This document shows positions 41,974 to 53,900 of a stretch of DNA of 64,000 nt, in pieces. The first letter of the stretch is position 1. Each line of letters starts with the position of its first letter. The stretch is from the NCBI GenBank assembly GCA_025084515.1, contig JAJAGP010001978.1, positions 1-64,000 on the forward strand, given 5' to 3'. Both the position numbers and the translations under genes were made by a program. Below the pieces are notes generated by a model. That model saw nothing but the letters and a program-made list of their open reading frames with translations. It made no database searches and was not told the origin of the DNA. The stretch comes from Ancistrus triradiatus. Its lineage: Eukaryota; Chordata; Actinopteri; Siluriformes; Loricariidae.

Positions 41974-42470
41974 AATACACACAGATCAGCCAAAAACATT
42001 AAAACCACTGACAGGTGAAATGATAACACTAACACTAAAGGGAAGACTTGTGTCCTTTTCTTATGTGGATGTTTAATTTGTACCACCTACCTAAGCGTTC
42101 CTGCAGACAGGCAACGATATTAATTGTTAGCTGCGGCCTCTTTCAGCAGGATAATGTGTCCTTCCACACTGTCTGTATTCTTCAGAAATGGACTAAGAAA
42201 CATGACAAAGAGCTCAAAGCATTAACTTGGCCACCAAATGCCCCAGCTCTCAATTCAGTCGAGCATCTGAGGGATGTGCCGGACAAACAAGTCAGATCCA
42301 AGAAGGTCCCGCTTCACAACTTATTGGATTTAAGGGATCAAGTGCCAGATACTACAGAACACTTTCAGAGGTCTTGTGGGGCCCCTTTTCAACATCCTGG
42401 TGGCACAAGGGGCACCTAAACTATATTCAGGCAGGTGGTTTTAACGTTATGGCTGGTCGATGTTTATTAC
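41974..42470 (+). mobile_element. Tc1-like remnant with inverted ends and transposase C-terminus
   Basis: The left end CAGCCAAAAACATTAAAACC is mirrored at the right by GGTTTTAACGTTATGGCTGG. Between them the plus strand reads FQQDNVSFHT, then HDKELKALTWPPNAPALNSV and EHLRDV, a degenerate DD34E catalytic segment. The N-terminal half is absent. Confidence 0.75.
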
Positions 42471-42608
42471 TGCTGTTGAGCCTTTGCTATGGATACATGG
42501 CTTTGTGGTCTTAGAGTCAGATTCTTAACAGCTGGAACTCATTTCGATGGAAGGAGAGAAAGCAGATCTGCATGTCACAGCAGTAGGAATGCTGTACTGA
42601 GCTGGATT

Positions 42609-42762
42609 ACATTTAACAGCATTTAGCAGACACTCTTTTCCAGAGCAACTTACAGTGGAGCTGAGAAGTTGAAGGTTACAGGCTTTGCTCAAGGACTGAA
42701 CACTGACAGCTTGGCAGAGCTTTTGATTAGTGGTCCAGAGCCTTAACCTCTGAACCATGAAT
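42609..42762 (-). repeat. tRNA-derived SINE, diverged copy (inverted)
   Basis: The complement carries TTGCTCTGGAAAAGAGTGTC and TGCTAAATGCTGTTAAATG, the SINE 3' core seen at 55596 and 61135. It is more diverged than those two. Confidence 0.7.
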
Positions 42763-42779
42763 GTCCTGAATTAGATCGA

Positions 42780-44045
42780 AGATTATGCATGAGTATGAAC
42801 TCAGTTTCAACTTTAAGGTAAGTCAACGTTAAGATAAATCTGAGATAACAGAGAACGCATGTGGTAGGACACATGATTAATGTGTCCCTGATCTTGACCA
42901 ATCTGCAAATAACAGACAGGCAGACATCAGCCTGTATATTAAACTGACTTTATAGAAAGTACGCAGAGTTTTCCCATAGAAAGCAATGGAAATGGCTACT
43001 TCTGCCCTCAGTTACTATCTGAATGTATTCTATCCCAACCGTTCAGAAGGGTAGAGAGGGACTTGATGATTCTACATAGCAACAGAAGAGCTACGCCTAA
43101 ACAGGAGGCATGTATGTATGTTGTTTGTGATTTGACTAAAATATAGTGATCCAAGCTAGGTCTTTTTCAGTTAGATGTAAATTTGAATAAAGTAATTTCT
43201 AAATGTACAACAAGGTGATACATTCAATGTCAGACATACAAGAATAAAATGTTTCCTAATATATTATTATTTTCGCATTTTAACCGCTTTTTGCTGATCA
43301 GGATCTGTGGGGGTGCAGGGTTTAGGCGATAATGTGCCCTGTACCCCAGTAGGGGTAGCTATTGCAGCCAGACCCAGCCAGAAAGCACAGAAGGGACTCG
43401 AACCTGAGTCACTACAGTGGTGGGCTAGCATCCCACTTTTCTAATATTGCCTATGTTAACCGCCACTACCCATAAATTTAACCTAATCTAATACCACCTT
43501 ATATGGCACATAGCAGAAAGCAAGGTGGTATGTTGGCAGGAGATTCCACAGTAGGCGCCAGAGTTCCAGAACATAAATTCTACCTCTTGGATGGTTTTAT
43601 GACTTTTATAGAGTGGTTTATACCTTAGCAGACTCACCATGTACAAGCCCCTATAAATGATTGTGTCGATGGGCATCTCTGTGTAATATACCAAAGCCCA
43701 AATCACTGTAGGAATCAATAAGAACTGAATTATTTTTTCTGTCCTAAAGCAAATCAGCTAATTGATGCGTAAATCAGGAGATGTGGAACAACATTGCTGA
43801 TGCTTGATTATAGTTTATGTTTCAAATTTTGTTCCCCTCTTTTAAATCGCTGTGTAGGCTGTACTGTAAGCTGAAATGTTCAAAGATGTTTAAAAATCTT
43901 ATGAAGGCCTTATGCTACTTGCACTGTATTTCTTGCACTGTGTTAGTTTTATGAACATACAGACAATATGAAGTAATACTGTACATCCACTGGAGGGAAT
44001 ATGTATGTACGTATAGGTTACCAGACGTCCCAGGACAATCCCGTA
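42780..44045. other. Intergenic, only a possible SINE fragment
   Basis: Near 43290-43440 the minus strand contains GGTTCGAGTCC (43404-43394), an RNA polymerase III B-box-like phrase, in a sequence resembling a tRNA-derived repeat. Otherwise AT-rich with no gene. Confidence 0.4.
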
Positions 44046-44049
44046 TTTC

Positions 44050-44340
44050 GGCACGGTGGCTCAGTGGGTAGCATCGCCGCCTCACAGCAAGAAGGTCCTG
44101 GATTCAATCCCAGGGTGGAGTGGCCTGGGTCCTTCCTGTGTCTGCGTGGGTTTACTCTGAGTACTCCGGTTTCCTCCCACATGCTTGATTAGGTTGATTA
44201 CACTAAATTGGCCTGGTTTGAGTGTGGTCTCTTTCGACAGACGAAGCGACACGTCGGCTGGAGTATTCTCGGTCGCATCAAATGGCAGTGAAGCGGACCC
44301 CGCACCAAGCGGGACTTGAACCGTGAGGAAAGAAGAAGAA
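44050..44340 (+). repeat. R-family interspersed repeat
   Basis: Starts GGCACGGTGGCTCAGTGGGT and carries GCAAGAAGGTCCTGGATTCA and TTTCCTCCCACA, then continues into a divergent tail with CCGCACCAAGCGGGACTTGA near 44300. Confidence 0.7.
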
Positions 44341-44344
44341 GACA

Positions 44345-45385
44345 ATCTTCTGCCAAAGAAAATGGCAAATTTATACTGCAATGACCATTAGTGGAGAATC
44401 ATGGCCAAAACGCTTGCGTTTATTCAAACGTAGCACACCAATTATTTCACTAAGTTACTGTACACATCTAACCATAAAATGGCCAATCATGTTTGTTGAT
44501 TTTGTAAATGAATATAATTCAACCATTTATCAGCCGCCCTTCACGGACGTGTGTTAGTGCCCTCACTCACTATGGCTGATGTACTGCTGAGAAGACTAAA
44601 CGAACAACGAGCAGCTTCAAAAAGAATATCAATTTCTGAGAAAACATACGCTGAAAGTGGTTTCCCAGACATGTGGAGCCAAGTGTAATTTAGTACAGAC
44701 GTCGCAACGATATTAGTCAACATATTCAAACGAAAAATCACGAAGAAGCCGAAAAAAGGAAGTGTGCAGTGTGTTATATAGTGTATTCCGTGTTACGTAT
44801 GTGAATGCAGCAAGTTACTGTCTTGGTCCATGTGTATTTCATTATTGAAAGTCTGGTCACTCTGTGTATAGTAGTATAACGTTAAAGGACTGGGTGGTGA
44901 ACTTCATAGATATTTCATTGGATCCTTTATGTTCAGTCACATTAAATTCTAGTACACATTGTAAGTTTTTCATTAAGAAATCAGTGTAAGTGCATCATAT
45001 GTTATTAGATCACAACACATGGGACACACTACATATGAGATACAATTACACTGTATAATAGATTTAATGATAATATGTCTTTTACAATTAAAAAAACCCA
45101 CAGATACAGACACACTACGAGGGATGAAAGCTTTGTAAATTCTCTTCATGTATTAGTAGACCTTTTAAATCCTCTCATCAACGCTTAAATAAACACAGCC
45201 CATCACCCCATGATGTGTGTTACACTGGCCTGAGACAGCAGCTGCAAACATATTACCAAATAAGGCACCCGTTCATTCATGAGAAGTTGGCACTGCAGGA
45301 CATTTAGAGAAGAGCTAAGGATCCAGCTGTCCCTGTTGAACTGATGTGGTATTATTAAAATATAATTCATAAATACAGCTGTAAC
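44345..45385. other. Intergenic, nothing supported
   Basis: A plus-strand stretch from about 44573 (MADVLLRRLNEQRAASKRIS) is open for about 38 codons, but I recognise no family and it stops quickly. Confidence 0.4.
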
Positions 45386-45387
45386 AT

Positions 45388-45450
45388 GGGCTGCACAATG
45401 GCGCAGTGGCGGGCGCTGTCACCTCACAGCTCCAGAGATCAAGTTTTAAG
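45388..45450 (+). repeat. R-family repeat head, short fragment
   Basis: GGGCTGCACAATGGCGCAGT then CACCTCACAGCTCCAGAG; resembles the head of the family at 59296. Confidence 0.5.
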
Positions 45451-46734
45451 TCCCGAGCAGACTGCTGCCTGTGAGGGGTCTGGGTTCCTGTCTTGTGCCC
45501 TGTGCTGCCAGTTAGTACCTGCCACCCTGCACAAACTCAGAATTGGATTAAGCATGTATGAAAACAGTGAGCAGAATCTTAAGCTTGCATATTCAAAGTA
45601 ACAAGCTTCAATGAAAGCTTAAGAATAATAGCAGCATTCTGGAGATGTGCAAAGTCTTGATATCATTAAAGCAAAATGCTATCTCTATCGCAGCCTGTCT
45701 ACAATTTAACATATGTAACCATATTCATCAAACAATAATTTGGAAATGAGAATAACATTCACTGATGAAAATATGACGATGAAAGGAAAACAATGTTACA
45801 ACCAACCAAGAACTATGTAAAATAAAAAAAGACACTATGCCCACACCCATGAGCTTTTTATTAAGCATGAGCTTTCAGATGATCTCATGTTAAACAAGGA
45901 AAACTAGCTCCAGGTTAATCTTAACAAAATGCATGTGCCACAGCAATAAAACAAAGCCAGGCAAAATAAATAAATAAATAAATAAATAAAACACCATAAA
46001 ACCGCACTGTCTACAAACTGGAGAAAGTAAACCAAAAAGGAGCAGACCACCCCTACAGCTCACATTTTATGAGCACTGAACTACACTGTTTACAGGCAGA
46101 CATTAACATCACAGCAATAGTACAAATAATAATAAAAACATTTCCAGGCTTACGAGGTAAAGAGGACTACACAAAACACACAAATTATCCAAAGCTCCAA
46201 AGCAGCAATGCTAAACAATTCAGGAACAATCCAGCAGTGACAAAGAAGTGTTCAAAATCCTAGCAATTCTGATAGTGTTCAGTGCTGTTTCTATTATGGT
46301 CCCTTTCAACTAAACAAACAAAGCACAACTATATAGAAAGTCTGCCTAATAATCTGAAAACTTAGTGTATAACTAATAATGGCTATTTATAGATGTGCAG
46401 TTGAGGTTTTACGACAGAAACTGTTTTTGGGTGATTTGACCACAAGATGGGAGTGTTTCTATATCCTGCACATTTTGTGTTTCCCTGCTCCAATCTAAAG
46501 TTTTGTATTTAATTCTCCTGAGGAGTTTCTGATGAAGAATGAGCTGGTTGCCAGGGCTGTTAGAACAAGAGAATAATAAGTATACAGTGCAGGAAGAAGA
46601 CAAGAGCAGGACCTCATGTTTTCATATTCATTTATTATTCTGTTTGTGACAGTTTTGACATAAACACCATGCCTGTCATATGTCAGGGAGTGTGACCCTT
46701 TCATCAGTCTCTCTGTTTAAATGAAATACTTAAT
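45451..46734. other. Intergenic, only a (TAAA)n run
   Basis: AT-rich. A TAAA array lies at 45966-45990. No gene recognised. Confidence 0.5.
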
Positions 46735-47170
46735 ATATATTCACCAATCACTTTATTAAATACATATAATACTCTGTTCTCTAATGGTCAGGACCACCAC
46801 AGATCAGACTATTTGGGTGGTGGATCATTCTCAGTACTGCAGTGACACTGATGTGGTGGTGGTCTGTCAGGTGTTCTGCTGGTATGACTGGATCAGACAG
46901 CAGTGCTGCTGGAGTTTTTAAACACTGTGTTCACGCACTGTGCACTCTATTAGACACATCTACCTTATTGCCCAACCTTGTAGATGTAAAGTCAGAGATG
47001 GCAGCTCATCAGTTGCTCCACATCTGTTGCTGTTGCTGTTTGTGTTAGACATCCTCTAATCCTTTAACAGTGCTCACAGGATGCTAGTGGCTGGACATTT
47101 TTGAATGATGGACTATTTTCAATCCAGCAGTGTCACTGAGGTGTTTAAAAACTCCAGCAGCACTGGAGCA
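46735..47170. repeat. Interspersed repeat shared with 19910-20672
   Basis: Shares TTTGGGTGGTGGATCATTC, GTACTGCAGTGACACTGATG and ATTAGACACATCTACCTTATT with the element at 19910. It ends TTAAAAACTCCAGCAGCACTG, which is inverted relative to its own 46900-46925 phrase, so the copy is folded on itself. Confidence 0.7.
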
Positions 47171-47399
47171 CTGCTGTGTACACTGAAGCCGTGAATGACT
47201 GCTGAGGCCCTGAGAACAGCAAGGGCCGAACTGTCAGGGGCGATCATGCGCACAGTCAGAGCATCTACAGACACTTCCAGAACAGCAGTGACACACGGCA
47301 CATGTGGCAGGGCATCCAGGCCGTCACCAGCTACAGGATTATACTGTGACAGTGATGCCTCCCTTCCAGATGCAATGAATAACGTTTGAACGTTTGGTT

Positions 47400-48712
47400 C
47401 GAGGCACGGAACTATGTGGCTCTCCTCCCAATGACCAGGTGCTTCATCTTACTGCAGCTGAAGTGAGGTAAACTCTACACAGAGTTAACCCATGGATAGC
47501 TGCTGGCCCAGACAACATTCCTGGCAGAGTGCGTAGAGGATTGCAGATCAGCTAGCAGATGTTCTCACATAGTGCCGTTGTTCCAAACTGCTTCAAGGTG
47601 ACCGCCATATGCCTCTGCCTCAAGACATCTCCAATTTCCTGCCTCAATGACTTACACCCATTGTCATGAAGTGATTTGAGAGGCTCAGCATGAGGCATAT
47701 CAAGACCCTGCTGCCACCCTCAAAGCCCCTCCTGCAGTTCTCATCATCCTAACTGGTCTACATATCATGCCATAGCTACCACTCCTACTTTGGCTCTCAC
47801 CCACCAGGACAAAAAAAAAAAAGACAAGTATGTTCGAATGCTGTTCATAGACTGTTCATAGACAGTTCAGCATTCAACACCATCATACCTTAGCACATGA
47901 CTGGAAAGCTGAGCCTGCTGGGCCTAAACACCTCTCTCTGCAACTGGATCCTCAAATTCCTGACTGCGAGAATTCAGTCTGTTCAGACTGGTAATAACAC
48001 CTCCAGCACCACCACACTGAACACTGGGCTGCTCAGTCCACTGCTGTTCACCTTCCTGACTTACGAATGTGCAACAATTTGCACAGCTTGATTCACATCA
48101 TTAAGTTCTCTAAAGACACAACTGTGGTTGGTCCAATCAGCGAGATCGGCAAGTCAGCATACAGAGATGAGATGTCTATCAGACTGGTACAGAGTCAACA
48201 TTCTGTCTCTGGACAGTGGCAAATCTGAAGAAATGGTTGTTGAAAAAGAACACAGATTGACCATTATCTGCTGAACATCAATGGCTATTCCATGGAGATC
48301 TTCAATGGCACCAAATTCCTTGGAGTTCACCTAGGGGAGGACCATGTTACCTTAAATATAACCTTAAATATAAATATATAATCTATAAATCTCTGCTGCC
48401 AAGTTACATATAATTACATGGGTGTTTACAAGCACATTATATACAGTATTATGTCCACGTTGCACTGTACTCTTCATCCACCTAAAAATAGAACTGTGTA
48501 CTTATCAGTGTCACTTTAAGTACTGTCTGCACTGTCTGTTTTGCCCTGCACTGTTTGTTCTGCTCTGCTCACATTTGTTCGTGTGAAGTTTATGTAGTAA
48601 CACTTAGTTATATAGCACCTACAAGTCCTAGAGGAACATTGTTTCATTTCATTGTGTACTGTATACACTGAATATGGTTGAAGTGACAATTAAGCACTCT
48701 TATCTTGACCTA
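47400..48712 (+). mobile_element. Rex/CR1-like LINE fragment with decayed reverse transcriptase
   Basis: Plus-strand reading: AAGPDNIPGRV near 47500, FIDCS near 47850, then LLGLNTSLCNWILKFLTARI from 47909 and TTTLNTGLLSPLLFTFLT near 48010. After frameshifts come a DTTVVGPI-type piece near 48118 and FNGTKFLGVHL near 48303. The 3' region runs to GTTGAAGTGACAATTAAGC near 48680. It differs in sequence from the L2 copies. Several stops. Confidence 0.75.
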
Positions 48713-48948
48713 ACCAGTCTCAACTCCTGAGACAGTCATGCATGGAAATCCCAGTAGATCAGCGATTATAGAAATACTCAAAGCAGCCCATCTGGCACCA
48801 AAGGTCATTCCATGGTCAGAATCACTGAGATCACATTTCTCCCATTCTCATATATGCATGCTTTTTTCATTACATAGCTTCCACATGATTGGCTAAGTAG
48901 TTAATGGTAATGAATGCACAGGAGCTCCTAATAAAGTGGTCAGTGAGT

Positions 48949-48951
<3 letters not shown>
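48713..48951 (+). repeat. Interspersed repeat ending CTAATAAAGTGGTCAGTGAG
   Basis: The body matches a widespread fish repeat tail (AAATACTCAAAGCAGCCCAT; CACATGATTGGCTAAGTAG). Its end resembles the TTATTAGGTAC terminus of the 19910 element. It runs straight into a CA microsatellite. Confidence 0.55.
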
Positions 48952-49018
<67 letters not shown>

Positions 49019-49034
49019 ATGTATGTATGTATGT
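48951..49034. repeat. (CA)n-(GTAT)n microsatellite
   Basis: CA array with one TA interruption followed by four GTAT units. Confidence 0.95.
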
Positions 49035-49374
49035 TCAGTCAATTTGAACTTGTATGCATACACTGATTTAATCCTCTGAGGGGTGCCAAAGTCTGCATGA
49101 TTAGTCCTTCTACCAGCCAGCACACATACAGTATATGCTATGCATACTGCAAATGATGACTAAAATAAGATGCCACTTTGACTGTATTCCTTTTACTGAC
49201 AACAGTGCAAAAATATAAAACAGAGCACTGTGTTTTTACAAGATACACCTCAAGTTGTTCTCTTTTTTTTGGGCTTGTGTAGTTGTGTCGTATTTCTTCA
49301 AGATGTGTCCATTCAGCGGGACACAACTAAGGAGGTTGATAATAATGCTCCTAATAGTACTGCTGTTACTACTA

Positions 49375-49434
49375 CTAATGATAATAATAATAATAATAAT
49401 AACAATAATAATAACAACAACAACAACAACAATT
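49375..49434. repeat. (ATA)n-(AAC)n microsatellite
   Basis: ATA units change to AAC/ACA units; the Asn-rich reading frame over it is not a gene. Confidence 0.93.
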
Positions 49435-50753
49435 GTATTTATAACACCCTTTACATGCTGCATTATCAACTAAATTATAGTGAAATAAAATTAAAAAAAT
49501 TATTTGTATCTCTTGAACAAGTATTCCGACTGAACAAAAGCCTGTGAGGCATCTTAATCATCCTAAAAAAAAAGGTCATCCTAATCATGAGAGAATCTAT
49601 TATTTTCCAGGAAGGACTAATGAGTTGGGAATATAGAGCACTCCAGAGCAAACAGGAAAAGTTGAAGTGCAGATTAATATAACATGAGATCTTTCATTAA
49701 GACCACAGATGAACATTAGCTGGTGTTTCTCAGGCCAGCCGTCTCTATTAGAAGCACGCAATTAGGAATTCAGGGCACTCACTGTGTCTTCAGCACAACA
49801 GATCACAACAGTCACAGAGAGGCACTGGGCTCTGAGCTCATCAACAGAACAAACCGCAGAGACCTTTGTTCGTTTAGACAGAGAAAAGCAAATCCAAAGC
49901 TCTATTGTTGCAGAGAAATCCTTTGGTAATCAAAATCAACTCAGGAATCTTCTTCAAAAAAGACTGCACATGCAGCAAAGAATCCTATTAGTAAATGATG
50001 GACACTTTGATCCATTAAAGGAGTGAAATGCTTGACATTGTGCATGCTGAGCAGTTGGTAAAACAGTGCGTTGCATTTTCTGCTGCCTGAAACAGTGGGC
50101 TGCATGCATGGCACAGGAGGGAGTTTCGGCAGAATACCCTGCCAAGATTGTTTGTCTGTTGGGAAGGCCTGGCTGCTGTGGAAACAAGACGAAAGTAATC
50201 CAAAGGAGGCAAGACCTCAAGAAGGGGGCGGGCAGCAGAGCATGAGAGAGAGGGAGAAAAAAAGGTGGGGTATAGTAAGTGGGAGAGATTGAAAATGAGA
50301 GATAGATGGAGAGAGGGAATTGAAAGGCAGAGCCAGCGAGAGTGGAGAGAGGACAGGGCTAGAGTGTGAGACAGAAAGACAGTGCAGGGAAGCAGTAGTT
50401 CTGGCAATGAAGGGGACTGGGAAAGAAAGAACTACCAGAAGGAGAATGAAACAGCAACACGAGAACAAGTGAGGCACTGATAAAGGGTCCAGTTCCATGT
50501 TGAAGGAAGCTTTTCCATGGCACTGAGTTCCAAACAATCTCAAAAAGTGTGGAAAGAGACCTGATCCAGATTTGAGAAGCCCTCCAGACCAGGCATGGAG
50601 AGCCCACCAGTAGAACGAAAGCTCAGAGGAGAACACACTGACTCAGACCTTTTGTCAGAAGAGAGAAAGGATTCCAACTATTCACCACACTGCAAGGACC
50701 ACCACTGATGCCATCAGAAGGAACGCTGACACATACGGGCACGTGAAGTGGGT
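49435..50753. other. Region upstream of dipk1c, with polypurine stretch
   Basis: No gene recognised before 50754. The 50220-50470 stretch is strongly purine-rich on the plus strand (GAGAGAGGGAGAAAAAAAGG and similar). The 5' UTR and promoter of dipk1c must lie in this region, but no TATA box or start could be assigned. Confidence 0.5.
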
Positions 50754-50957
50754 ATGTTTTGGTCCAGGTGCAGGGTGGCGGGTTTGGGCCGCAGATTTAG
50801 TTGGCGAAGGGCAAGAGTGTGGCGTAAGACTGCCGTGCTCTTTCTCTTGCTCTGGCTCGTCTCATGGCTGTTCCTGAGCAGCCTGCTCTTTGTGCACACC
50901 ACCATGTTTTCTGACTTCTGCACGGACGACAAGAGCAGGGGGATCCTCCAAAGAGTG
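50754..50957 (+). CDS. dipk1c: dipk1c exon 1 (signal anchor)
   Basis: Codes MFWSRCRVAGLGRRFSWRRA, then a hydrophobic segment LFLLLWLVSWLFLSSLLF, then SDFCTDDKSRGILQRV. Donor GTAGGT at 50958. Positive charges before the hydrophobic run predict N-in, C-lumen topology. Confidence 0.88.
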
Positions 50958-53900
50958 GTAGGTCACAGCATGTATCACCTCGTGTCCACTGCATGATCAC
51001 AAAATTTGATGTATTCATTAAGAGTTAGACCAAAAATTTTGAGACACAGAGACATTTCAGGTGAAGACATTCTCAGGCTTTTTGTGTATATTATCCTACA
51101 AATACATATAGTCATAGTTTCACCACTACATCGGACTGGGCTACACCACTGAGGTACACACAGGCAGGTATGGGGAGCAGTACGTGTGTCTGTCCATCTA
51201 TTGCAACAGGTTGTAAAACATTGTAGGGAATTTTTTAAGTCTGCTTGTTAGAGTTTGTGAAATAAACAGCATTTTCAGCCTAATCTGTGCTTTAGTGTAC
51301 ATTTGATTACCACAGACAGCAATTTTAAACACATTTCCTTGAGCTGAGGAAAGACTAAAAAACCTGAAGAACTACGGGTGACTGAAGAACTACGGATCTC
51401 CATAATGCACTTTTACAATCATAGCAATACATGGCTTAGAATGAGACAGGTATGAGACAACATGAAACCTCACTGTATGCAGGTTCTTAATTTTTGGAGG
51501 GTATGCAGTAAATGTGTTACGTGTAAGTTCTTTACTCTTCATTCTTAAAATCTTAAATCTTCAAAAGAACAAAGTATACATGTATAGTGATTAGTTAAAC
51601 ACCCTTCACTGATGAATTAATTAAAATGATTACAACAATGTTGCTTAACCATTTATAGTCTGCCCTGAGACTTTAAATTATAAAAGAGTTTAGTTCTTTT
51701 TGTTTGTCTGCTTTGTCAGGACAGAGAAACATTGAAATGATCGCCTGTGGTAATCACTCATATGCTACAGATGCATCAGGTAGAGATTAGGTGGAAAAAA
51801 GTATTCCTTTTACGTAGCCCATTACTCCAATACTCATATTTATGCATTAACAGCAATACATTAGTTTGTTTATAGTAGCATGAATCTATCAAAACAGTGT
51901 ACAACAGTGCAGGCTTTGACTTATGTTCACTCTAAAAGAAAACATGCGGCAGTCAGCGTGTTACACAATTGTTTTGGCAGCTCATACGAGTTATTTTCGG
52001 CCATAAACAAAACAGAAGAATGCACTCATTTACACAAATATCGGTGAACAGATACACGACCTATGCAGTAGTTGGATTAGAATTGATTCTTCACTGGTGT
52101 ACATGTAGAGTTTATATGTACAAGGCTTAATCTGTCAGTCTTTGATTCAAGAGCCATAGTAGCTCCAGGCTTCCAGTACAATATTCAGTAGACCTCTCTA
52201 CAAGGACCATACAAATGTCCTCCAACGTTTGAACTATTTGTACATTTTGTACATGGAAAGTGACATTTTTGCTGGTTTGTTCACATATTTACATCTCTCG
52301 CACAGATACACTAAAACATTTTGACTAATGCACAACAGATTTATACCATACTGTATTACATAGCATTAGCTTAGCTATAAAATAAATCCTTTGCATACAG
52401 TAAAAAGTGCAAGGGTTAGCCTATCGCCTGTTGGCAACTGCGTAGTTTTATTCATTTACAAACTTGCAAAGTTTTGAGTGACAGATGCATCCGTGGCGCA
52501 ATTGAGGCCGTACGTAAATATGTACAGTGTACTTGCTCTATTATAAAACAGTGTTTGCGCATTTTAATGAAGAATGGTGAATGAATGTATAGTACAACCA
52601 GTGCTGCATCATCGCAGTACAGTTTTCGTCACAAACAGCAGTATGAGTTAATATATAACACAATATCCATCTATCAATGCAAGGGGTACGACAATAAGTA
52701 AATTAAAGCTGTTATAAAATGGTATACACATAACTATTCATAAAAAAAACATTTCAGCTGAACTATACTATGGGGTAACAGATTTTCTGGTGTTATTCAT
52801 ATAACACTTTCTAGTGTTATGTGTATAAAATTGATACTTAGCCTTTATTGGGACATTAAATAAAGCCACTCAGAGAATAAATTACCAACACACACATCTT
52901 TCCTTAGACTGTTTTTAAAAAGGGAACCATTTAGACAGCCCTGTTCTATATCCAATTCACCCGAGGCAATTGTCTCTGCGGCTCAGTAGCAGCCCTCCAA
53001 AGGAATCCTGCACTGTGCCAGCTCATCTAATTAAAGATGGGATGAAAAAACAGAGTGGCAGCTATTTATCAGTCTGGAGGGGGTTTAAAGGGTAAAACCA
53101 AGACCACCCGCTGATTTATTGTTGACAACGCTGCCTTTCAATATTGCCTGTTGGTGAAGAACATATTCCAGTGAACATAACTTGCAGGAGTAGGCGACAT
53201 AAAGAAAAAGTCTACGTGGAACAGCTAGAAATGGCAGATCTCTTATTTTACTTTAAATAAGCTTTAAATAATCTGCTACTGAATTTATTTAAACGCACTG
53301 CTGCTCATTCTGACAGCTTCATACTAGCACTATTTGCAACAACAGCTGAATGCGTACATCTTTAAAAGGTATCTATAGCATTTCTATTAAAAAAACTAAA
53401 CTGAACTTTGAGTTAAACACTACCTCACACTTTATAGGGACTACATCTGGCAGAAAGGAGTGAGAACACACTGTGAAAATATTGCCAAGGATCACCAAGT
53501 TGAAATCAAGCAATCCTTGTGATGCAAGGACGCACTGAGAGTGGCTGGTGTACAACCGCAGCCAAGCACAGCTTGTTACAGCATGTAACAGGCCTTTTGG
53601 GAGCTTCAGAGTCATAAATACAAATTCAACATGGGGACAGCATGCTAGACTTATCAGATCCTAAAAGCAAAGATTAATCCCTTATGTGTGCATACTAATC
53701 CCGTTGGGTTTATCCAGTTTTAGAATTTGAATCATGTTAAAAAAAATTTCACGAGAAACCTTTTGTTTTTTTAATCAATCTGAATGTAGTTTTCTAGAAC
53801 TAATGTTTTAAAACATCTTGTCCTGATAATATTGAGTAACCAATATTAAAACCATTATCAAAAAGTTTATCAGTTAAGTCATGAAAGTGTAAATATATAC

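Noticed and set aside
49230..49547. 105-residue Asn-rich frame
   Set aside because: The Asn run is the AAT/AAC microsatellite; flanks show no homology.
50015..50636. Pro/Ser/Leu-rich minus-strand frames upstream of dipk1c
   Set aside because: They arise from the polypurine stretch (pyrimidine codons on the other strand) and have no recognisable domain.
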